Shown here: positions 1 to 3,820 of the stretch, piece after piece
Position numbering within the stretch: position 1 is the stretch's first letter
Layout: each line of letters opens with the position of its first letter
Origin: Pyrinomonadaceae bacterium
GTDB lineage: Bacteria > Acidobacteriota > Blastocatellia > Pyrinomonadales > Pyrinomonadaceae
NCBI GenBank assembly: GCA_026786155.1
Contig: JAJAYR010000554.1
Coordinates: 1-5,161, forward strand
Length of the DNA stretch: 5,161 nucleotides
Direction of reading: 5' to 3'
Translations under genes and position numbers: made by a program
Notes under the pieces: model-generated
Databases searched by the model: none
Seen by the model: the letters and a program-made list of their open reading frames with translations, nothing else
What the model was told of the DNA's origin: nothing

Positions 1-299
1 GCGGAACTCATCCAATCCACAAATAATGTCTTTAACTCGATATTATCCAACAAGATAAAAACTCGCCGAAAAGTGTCGTGCGACGGAATTGAGTTCTCTA
101 ATTCCAGAAATCCGGCAAACCATTCCCGTTTTGATTCGCCAAATTCGACGATATCTTCCCAATTATCGGCTCCGCAAATGGTCGCACAAACCGCAATCAC
201 CAAAATATCTTTCAACGAATGCCACTTTTTGCGTTCAATTCGCGGGTCTTTTATTTCCCCAACTCGTTCAAATAACGTCTTTGTCTGTAACTGTTTCAA
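1..299 (-). CDS. ISAs1-family transposase, N-terminal part (runs off the window)
   Basis: Reading the minus strand from 299 gives 99 uninterrupted residues and then leaves the window. The sequence matches the N-terminal DDE_Tnp_1-associated domain of ISAs1/H-repeat transposases from memory of the family: an IKDPR element at residues 16-20, a KKWHSLKDILVIAVCA segment (24-39), ICGADNWEDIVEFGESKREW (41-60) and IPSHDTFRRVF (71-81). The family normally has about 370-380 residues, so the catalytic DDE core lies beyond base 1, and I cannot tell whether the gene is intact. I chose TTG at 299 because GAGGG sits five bases upstream; an in-frame GTG at 311 has no ribosome-binding site, and a stop lies just before it. 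The gene follows glyS on the same strand with no visible terminator between them. Family assignment is strong; activity is unknown. Confidence 0.88.
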   Translation of the reverse strand, partial: MKQLQTKTLFERVGEIKDPRIERKKWHSLKDILVIAVCATICGADNWEDIVEFGESKREWFAGFLELENSIPSHDTFRRVFILLDNIELKTLFVDWMSS

Positions 300-304
300 C
301 TTTT

Positions 305-309
305 CCCTC
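305..309 (-). promoter_or_regulatory. Ribosome-binding site deciding the TTG start of the transposase
   Basis: On the minus strand GAGGG is followed by a five-base spacer (AAAAG) and TTG at 299-297. This is a good Shine-Dalgarno distance and favours TTG over the GTG at 311, which has only AT-rich sequence upstream. Confidence 0.6.
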
Positions 310-363
310 ACTCATAAATTAGAATAAGTTCAAGTTTACACACTTTCTTGTTTCTTACATTTT

Positions 364-1770
364 TTATGCGTTCGCCCTAAGTCTTTTTTGCAGATACGCC
401 TTCAACTCTACAATATCAATTCTTTCCTGTTCCCAAGTATCGCGGTCGCGTACCGTGACGGCATTATCTTCTAAAGATTCGTGGTCAACCGTAACGCAGA
501 ACGGCGTTCCGATTTCGTCTTGCCGCGCATAAAGTTTGCCGATGCCGCCCGTGTCGTCATAAACGGTTCGCATCGCGGGCAACAGTTGTTTTTTCAAATC
601 CTTCGCCATCGAAACGATTTCAGGCTTGTTTTTTGCCAGCGGCAGAACGGCGACTTTAATCGGCGCGAGTTCCGGTTTTAATTTCAGAATCACGCGCGTT
701 TCGCCTTTATCGTTGGTTTTTTCGGTGTAAGCGTCCATCAAAATCGCCAGCAGCGTTCGATTGACACCGACCGCCGGTTCGATGACATACGGGTAAAATC
801 TTTGTTTCGTCGCTTCGTCGAAATACGATAAATCTTCGGTCGAATCGGGATTTATGCGTTTGCCTTCTGCATCTTCGGGCTTTTTGGAATGTGCTTTTAA
901 GTCGAAATCTTTGCGATTGGCGATTCCCATTAATTCGTCGAATTGCTTTTCTTCGTCGTCGCGTTCGGGGAAAAAACGATACAAAATATCAACCGTGCGC
1001 TCGGCATAGTGAGCTAATTCCTTCGCGCTTTGTTCGTAGAGTTTGAGATTTTCGGCGGAAATTCCCAGACTGTGAAACCATTTTTGAAACTCGTCAATAA
1101 ATTCCTGATGAATGCGCGGCGCGTCTTCCGGTCGGCAGAAGTATTCCATTTCCATCTGCTCGAATTCGCGCGTTCTGAAAATAAAATTTCCCGGCGTAAC
1201 TTCATTGCGAAACGCTTTGCCGATTTGCGCGATGCCGAACGGCAGTTTGCGGCGCGAACTGTCCAAAACATTTTTGAAATTGATGAAAATTCCCTGCGCG
1301 GTTTCGGGTCGCAGATATGCCAACGCGCTTTCGTCTTCGTCAGAGGAGATTGCGCCGACCGTCGTTTTGAACATTAAATTAAATTCACGCGCTTCGGTCA
1401 AATCGCATTCTTTATCTTCGCCCGGATGCACCGATTGGTGTTTCGGACAATTTACGTCCGGCAATTTATCGAGCCGAAACCTGCCTTGGCATGTTCGGCA
1501 ATCAACGAGCGGGTCGCTGAATGTCGTTTCGTGTCCGCTATATTTCCAGACCAAACGATTTTGAATAATCGAAGAATCAAGCCCTTCGATGTCGTCGCGT
1601 TCGTGAACGAGCCATCGCCACCACGATTGTTTGACGTTGTTCGCCAACTCGACGCCGAGCGAACCGTAATCCCAACTGCTTCCCAAGCCGCCGTAAATGT
1701 CCGACGCGGGAAATACAAAACCGCGCCTTTTGGATAAACTAACAATTGTTTCGATATTCGGTGCTGCCAT
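364..1770 (-). CDS. glyS: Glycyl-tRNA synthetase, dimeric (alpha2) class II type
   Basis: Complete 468-residue cytoplasmic enzyme that charges tRNA-Gly with glycine using ATP. The length fits the single-chain alpha2 family (about 460-510 residues) and not the two-subunit alpha2beta2 GlyRS. Visible landmarks: the N-terminal RRGFVFPASDIYGG segment with DYGSLGVEL behind it (15-43); RPETAQGIF (154-162), the family glycine/ATP pocket signature; class II motif 2, FRNEVTPG with RTREFEQMEMEYF (188-211); motif 3 around GVNRTLLAIL (335-344) with Arg338 kept; and a C-terminal anticodon-binding domain (about 370-462) with DDTGGIGKLYARQDEIGTPF. Cys91, Cys94, Cys108 and His111 form a possible metal site in the insertion after motif 1. 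ATG at 1770 is the first in-frame start after a stop codon inside the upstream repeat; it has no Shine-Dalgarno sequence. The symbol is glyS or glyQS depending on the convention used. Confidence 0.97.
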   Translation of the reverse strand: MAAPNIETIVSLSKRRGFVFPASDIYGGLGSSWDYGSLGVELANNVKQSWWRWLVHERDDIEGLDSSIIQNRLVWKYSGHETTFSDPLVDCRTCQGRFRLDKLPDVNCPKHQSVHPGEDKECDLTEAREFNLMFKTTVGAISSDEDESALAYLRPETAQGIFINFKNVLDSSRRKLPFGIAQIGKAFRNEVTPGNFIFRTREFEQMEMEYFCRPEDAPRIHQEFIDEFQKWFHSLGISAENLKLYEQSAKELAHYAERTVDILYRFFPERDDEEKQFDELMGIANRKDFDLKAHSKKPEDAEGKRINPDSTEDLSYFDEATKQRFYPYVIEPAVGVNRTLLAILMDAYTEKTNDKGETRVILKLKPELAPIKVAVLPLAKNKPEIVSMAKDLKKQLLPAMRTVYDDTGGIGKLYARQDEIGTPFCVTVDHESLEDNAVTVRDRDTWEQERIDIVELKAYLQKRLRANA

Positions 1771-1771
1771 A

Positions 1772-1806
1772 TTTGATTTTGGATTTTAGATTTCGGATTT
1801 TGGATT
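1772..1806 (-). repeat. Heptamer tandem array (consensus AATCCAA), five units, next to the glyS start
   Basis: Read on the minus strand, five consecutive 7-base units (AATCCAA, AATCCGA, AATCTAA, AATCCAA, AATCAAA) end one base before the glyS ATG. The period is exact and units differ by one or two bases. The array occupies the place where a Shine-Dalgarno sequence would be expected. Similar heptanucleotide repeats are known from cyanobacteria and other bacteria; a role here is unknown. Confidence 0.8.
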
Positions 1807-1828
1807 GTCAATCTTCTTAATCCAAAGT

Positions 1829-1855
1829 GTTATAAGTAAAGGCTAAATTTTACAA
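1829..1855 (-). promoter_or_regulatory. Weak candidate promoter for glyS
   Basis: On the minus strand TTGTAA (1855-1850) is followed by a 15-base spacer and TATAAC (1834-1829). Both hexamers resemble the sigma-70 consensus, but the spacer is two bases shorter than ideal. Transcription would begin near 1822, giving a leader of about 50 bases that consists mostly of the heptamer array. This is the only reasonable box pair I see between the upstream terminator and glyS. Confidence 0.3.
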
Positions 1856-1886
1856 CGAACGGCAAACAATGAACAACGGACAAACA
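1852..1886 (+). repeat. Second heptamer tandem array (ACAAYGR-like), five units
   Basis: Five successive 7-base units on the plus strand: ACAACGA, ACGGCAA, ACAATGA, ACAACGG, ACAAACA. The second unit is the most diverged. The period matches that of the array at 1772-1806 but the unit sequence is unrelated, so this is a separate array and not a continuation. Confidence 0.6.
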
Positions 1887-1918
1887 AAAAAGAAGAGAAA
1901 ATTCGCATTTCCTCTTCT
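1886..1918 (-). terminator. Rho-independent terminator of the PEP-CTERM / PEGA-OmpA operon
   Basis: The minus-strand RNA can form a stem of AGAAGAG (1918-1912) with CTCTTCT (1897-1891), one mismatch (1911/1898), four further pairs (1910-1907 with 1902-1899) and a GCGA tetraloop. It is followed directly by a T run (1891-1886) and then GTTTG. It lies 26 bases after the stop of the gene at 1945-2901. Stem, loop and T tract are all in the right orientation. Confidence 0.82.
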
Positions 1919-1940
1919 CCCTTTCTCCTCTTGTCCTCTG
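1910..1940 (+). repeat. Octamer tandem array (TCCTCTTC), nearly four units, pyrimidine-only on the plus strand
   Basis: Units are TCCTCTTC (1910-1917), TCCCTTTC (1918-1925), TCCTCTTG (1926-1933) and a shortened TCCTCTG (1934-1940). The period is 8. The plus strand is almost all pyrimidine here, so the transcript of the upstream operon carries a purine-only 3' trailer. The first unit doubles as one arm of the terminator stem. Confidence 0.65.
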
Positions 1941-1944
1941 CTAA

Positions 1945-2901
1945 TTATTCCGGCACCGGCGGCTGTGCGCCCGGCGGAATAATCCATAAATCGTAAGTTG
2001 TTTTCAGCCGCGTTCCCCAATTGGTAATGACGATGCGGCGCGGGTCAATGCCGCGTGATTTGACCAGATAATCGAGCGTTCGCTTGCTCAAAAGTTCCAC
2101 TCGGCGGGCGCGGACGCTATTTCTGTCCGTTCCCTGATACATAATGATATAGCCTTGCGAATCGGGATTATTTTGCAGTTCGATGACGAAAGCGTCGAGC
2201 CGGGCTTTGTCGTCGTCGAAGGAAATTGATTCAAATTCGTCGAAGCGGCGCGGTGTCGGCAGCGGCGGTTTTCTTTCGACGATGGTCGGCACGGAAATCT
2301 GCTGGCGGCATGTCGCGTCATAAACGCCGTCGTTGACGTCGAGGTCGGCGGTAACGGTCTGCCCGCCGAAGCCGGTCGTGTCAACCGTTATCGAAGGCGT
2401 TCCGAGTCCGCTCGTGATTGTCAAATTGTTCGGCGCCACCGTCCATTTATAATTAACGGGAATCGCGCCGGTCGTCACCGCGTTAAACGACGCGAAAGTA
2501 ATCAAATCGCCTTCCATCACGCGCTCCGGTCCGTCGAGACGAATGTTATAAGGACAGGCGCGGGAAGTCGTTTCTTCGACGATTTTCAGACAGATACAGT
2601 TTTTGACGTCTTTTCTGATTTCGATTTCTTTGGTAAATGTTTTTCCGTCAGGACCTTCGATTTCAAGGCGGTGAAATCCCGGCGTTAAATAAAATTCCGC
2701 CGGTGAGCCGACCCCGCTCATTCCCAAAACCTGGTCGTTGACCTTGACGGGATAGGCGACGGGTGAGGTTTTCACCGTCAGGATTCCCATATTTTTCGGT
2801 CTTTTAATTTTATTATCGTTTCGTTGAGCAAAACCATTGGTCAATCCCAAAGTCAGCATCAAGCCCAGCACGAACAGAAAGTTGTATCTGATTTTTCGCA
2901 T
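1945..2901 (-). CDS. Secreted envelope protein: PEGA-like, Ig/PKD-like and OmpA-like C-terminal domains
   Basis: The 318-residue protein starts with a clear signal peptide (basic MRKIRYN, a hydrophobic stretch to about 22, cleavage probably after NGFA at 25). Residues 39-107 resemble a PEGA surface domain: GILTVKTSP, VKVNDQVLG, LTPGFHRLEI. Residues 113-208 look like an Ig/PKD-type beta domain, with Cys116 and Cys198 possibly pairing. After a proline-rich hinge (211-218), residues 222-308 resemble an OmpA C-terminal domain: a YIIMYQGTDRN strand-loop, the helix VRARRVELLSKRTLDYLVKSRGI, then RRIVITNWG. Asp259 and Arg274 are 15 residues apart, the spacing of the diaminopimelate-binding Asp/Arg pair in OmpA proteins, so peptidoglycan binding in the periplasm is a reasonable inference. 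There is no beta barrel. The start is supported by AGAGG six bases upstream. The PEP-CTERM gene ends 26 bases before it, so the two are probably cotranscribed. Exact function is unknown. Confidence 0.85.
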   Translation of the reverse strand: MRKIRYNFLFVLGLMLTLGLTNGFAQRNDNKIKRPKNMGILTVKTSPVAYPVKVNDQVLGMSGVGSPAEFYLTPGFHRLEIEGPDGKTFTKEIEIRKDVKNCICLKIVEETTSRACPYNIRLDGPERVMEGDLITFASFNAVTTGAIPVNYKWTVAPNNLTITSGLGTPSITVDTTGFGGQTVTADLDVNDGVYDATCRQQISVPTIVERKPPLPTPRRFDEFESISFDDDKARLDAFVIELQNNPDSQGYIIMYQGTDRNSVRARRVELLSKRTLDYLVKSRGIDPRRIVITNWGTRLKTTYDLWIIPPGAQPPVPE

Positions 2902-2907
2902 TTTTAT

Positions 2908-2912
2908 CCTCT
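2908..2912 (-). promoter_or_regulatory. Ribosome-binding site of the PEGA/OmpA-like gene
   Basis: AGAGG on the minus strand lies six bases before ATG 2901, within the 26-base gap after the PEP-CTERM gene. It is the strongest Shine-Dalgarno match in the window and supports independent translation of the second cistron. Confidence 0.65.
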
Positions 2913-2927
2913 AAAATCCTTTAAAAA

Positions 2928-3503
2928 TTATCCTTCGGTTTTTTCGTCCTTTTTGCCGAATCTGCGTCGGGCGGCGAGTCCGATTCCGGCAAGCCCGGTT
3001 CCGAAAAGCAGAATCGTCATCGGTTCCGGCACCGGCTCGGTCGGCGGTGTCGGGGTCATCGTCGGGGTCGGCGTGGTCGTCGGCGGCGTGGTTGTCGGGG
3101 TCGGGGTTGAGTCAGTATCGTCATCGCCGTTTGGAATCAGGAACAGCAGCGGAATTGCGCCTAACGCCAGCCAGCCGTATGGAAAACCGCCGCCCGCCAC
3201 TTTGATCGGTTCGCAGTCGCAAACATCGTCTTCAACGATTTCGCTGCTGGTTTCGGTAATGACGCGATTATCCTGCGGCGGCGGCGCGGCTTTTTTCTTA
3301 TCGTCATCGTCGCCGCTCAAAACAAGGTCATCGCCCGCCAAACGCAACTGCGCGAAACCGCCCGTATTGGCTTTGCCGGGTTTGGCATTAACGACTTGCA
3401 CGACTTGGCTGAATTGAACCGGCGCGGCTTTCGCCGTCGCTGCCAGCGTTATCGAATATAGAACGACGACTGAAAGAATAAATTTAAAATCTGGTTTTTT
3501 CAT
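2928..3503 (-). CDS. PEP-CTERM sorting-domain protein, short, with Thr/Pro linker
   Basis: The 191-residue precursor is predicted to be exported and processed by an exosortase. A signal peptide covers about 1-26 (MKKPDFKF, hydrophobic core, AKA before the cleavage site). A small polar domain follows (27-103), with GDDDDKKK at 64-71 and a CDC pair at 95-97. Next come a hydrophobic segment GWLALGAIPLLFLIP (110-124), an acidic GDDDTDS, and a linker of almost only Thr and Pro (133-157) that may be O-glycosylated. The C-terminus is a textbook PEP-CTERM signal: VPEP (158-161), a transmembrane helix (162-178), RRR, then a charged tail. I chose ATG 3503 because it places the signal peptide at the N-terminus. 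The frame is open to a TTG at 3560, but that would add 19 residues before the signal peptide. The ribosome-binding site is weak (a GAG ten bases upstream). No exosortase gene is in the window. The mature part matches no family I can name. Confidence 0.9.
   Translation of the reverse strand: MKKPDFKFILSVVVLYSITLAATAKAAPVQFSQVVQVVNAKPGKANTGGFAQLRLAGDDLVLSGDDDDKKKAAPPPQDNRVITETSSEIVEDDVCDCEPIKVAGGGFPYGWLALGAIPLLFLIPNGDDDTDSTPTPTTTPPTTTPTPTMTPTPPTEPVPEPMTILLFGTGLAGIGLAARRRFGKKDEKTEG
3039..3107 (-). repeat. Degenerate in-frame repeat encoding the Thr/Pro linker
   Basis: On the plus strand this stretch is built from GTCGGG, GTCGGC and GTGGTC-type hexamers in irregular order. On the coding strand these read as ACC, CCG and ACG codons, giving the alternating Thr/Pro linker. 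All steps stay in multiples of three, so length change by slippage would usually keep the frame. Confidence 0.65.
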
Positions 3504-3555
3504 CTTCTTTTTTCTCAAATGAATTTGTCTAACACAAGAAAATACGCTCTTCCAA

Positions 3556-3568
3556 GTCAAATCTTGAC
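3556..3568. promoter_or_regulatory. Palindrome GTCAA-ATC-TTGAC, possible operator
   Basis: Two perfect 5-base arms are separated by three bases, 53 bases before the PEP-CTERM start codon and just downstream of the proximal promoter candidate. The position suits a repressor site, but the arms are short and chance occurrence in AT-rich DNA is possible. Confidence 0.25.
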
Positions 3569-3583
3569 CTGTTTAAGAAGAAA

Positions 3584-3613
3584 ATTGTCGGAACATTTGG
3601 CAAATCGTATCAA
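3584..3613 (-). promoter_or_regulatory. Proximal promoter candidate for the PEP-CTERM operon
   Basis: On the minus strand TTGATA (3613-3608), an 18-base spacer and GACAAT (3589-3584). The -10 box matches consensus at four of six positions. The A8/T8 tract lies seven bases upstream of the -35 box, where an UP element would act. The leader would be about 75 bases. Confidence 0.35.
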
Positions 3614-3619
3614 AACATT

Positions 3620-3642
3620 AAAAAAAATGCAATCTTTTTTTT
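3620..3642. repeat. A8 / T8 inverted tract
   Basis: Eight A, a seven-base spacer TGCAATC and eight T form a symmetric A-tract/T-tract pair. Such DNA is expected to be bent and may act as an UP element for the promoter candidate next to it; a weak hairpin is also possible. Confidence 0.5.
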
Positions 3643-3694
3643 GAATCTCTTCCTTTATATCTTCCCGACGACATTATTTTAGTCGTTCAAGATG

Positions 3695-3724
3695 ATATAA
3701 GTTTTAATAATCGGTTATTTCCAA
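3695..3724 (-). promoter_or_regulatory. Distal promoter candidate for the PEP-CTERM operon
   Basis: On the minus strand TTGGAA (3724-3719), an 18-base spacer and TTATAT (3700-3695). It lies just after the pnp terminator. The transcript would have a leader of about 185 bases, which is long, so this is the less simple choice. Confidence 0.25.
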
Positions 3725-3762
3725 AATTATTTTACAATTTTTTCACCGATAAATATAAAGCG

Positions 3763-3802
3763 AAAGGAGAAAGTTTTGAAATGGTTCAAAACTTTCTCCT
3801 TT
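3763..3802 (-). terminator. Terminator hairpin after pnp, perfect 18-bp stem
   Basis: Bases 3763-3780 are the exact reverse complement of 3785-3802, with a four-base loop (ATGG on the plus strand). The hairpin begins 18 bases after the pnp stop. On the minus strand the stem ends in TTT and continues CGCTTTATATTT, an imperfect U tract. On the plus strand the stem runs into TTTTTTATTT, a better tract, so the element may work in both directions although no plus-strand gene feeds it. Stem length and lack of mismatches are unusual. Confidence 0.75.
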
Positions 3803-3820
3803 TTTATTTGTTAAATTCAA

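Larger units (their letters stand above)
3504..3820. other. AT-rich intergenic region between pnp and the PEP-CTERM gene
   Basis: This 317-base stretch has no credible gene. It holds the pnp terminator hairpin (3763-3802), two weak minus-strand promoter candidates (3695-3724 and 3584-3613), a symmetric A8/T8 tract (3620-3642) and a small palindrome (3556-3568). I looked for a sigma-54 box, which controls PEP-CTERM genes in some bacteria, and found no GG-N10-GC match with acceptable flanks. No tRNA or recognisable riboswitch is visible. Confidence 0.7.

Noticed and set aside
73..327. Plus-strand open frames of 77-84 codons near the left end
   Set aside because: They are antisense to the transposase N-terminus, which has clear family motifs; the plus-strand translations show none.
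300..363. glyS terminator or IS terminal inverted repeat
   Set aside because: I looked for a stem-loop with a T tract and for a recognisable ISAs1 end and found neither with confidence; the matching end of the element is outside the window.
1030..1737. Plus-strand open frames (103-150 codons) and a minus-strand frame at 1014-1271 within glyS
   Set aside because: All are shadows of glyS, whose full-length product carries every expected motif.
1452..1811. Minus-strand frame starting at TTG 1811 that reads through the heptamer array
   Set aside because: It overlaps glyS in another frame and its N-terminus is only the translated repeat (IQNPKSKIQNQ).
2824..3417. Plus-strand open frame of 197 codons with a Gly/Val-rich repeat
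   Set aside because: It is the mirror of the Thr/Pro linker and the signal-peptide region of two better supported minus-strand genes. It has no ribosome-binding site of note.
3504..3560. Extended TTG start of the PEP-CTERM gene at 3560
   Set aside because: It would put 19 residues with extra charges before the signal peptide; ATG 3503 gives a standard MKKPDFKF signal start.
3504..3762. Small RNA or riboswitch in the AT-rich leader of the PEP-CTERM operon
   Set aside because: No conserved aptamer motif or strong nested stems are visible; the AT content alone explains the weak hairpins.
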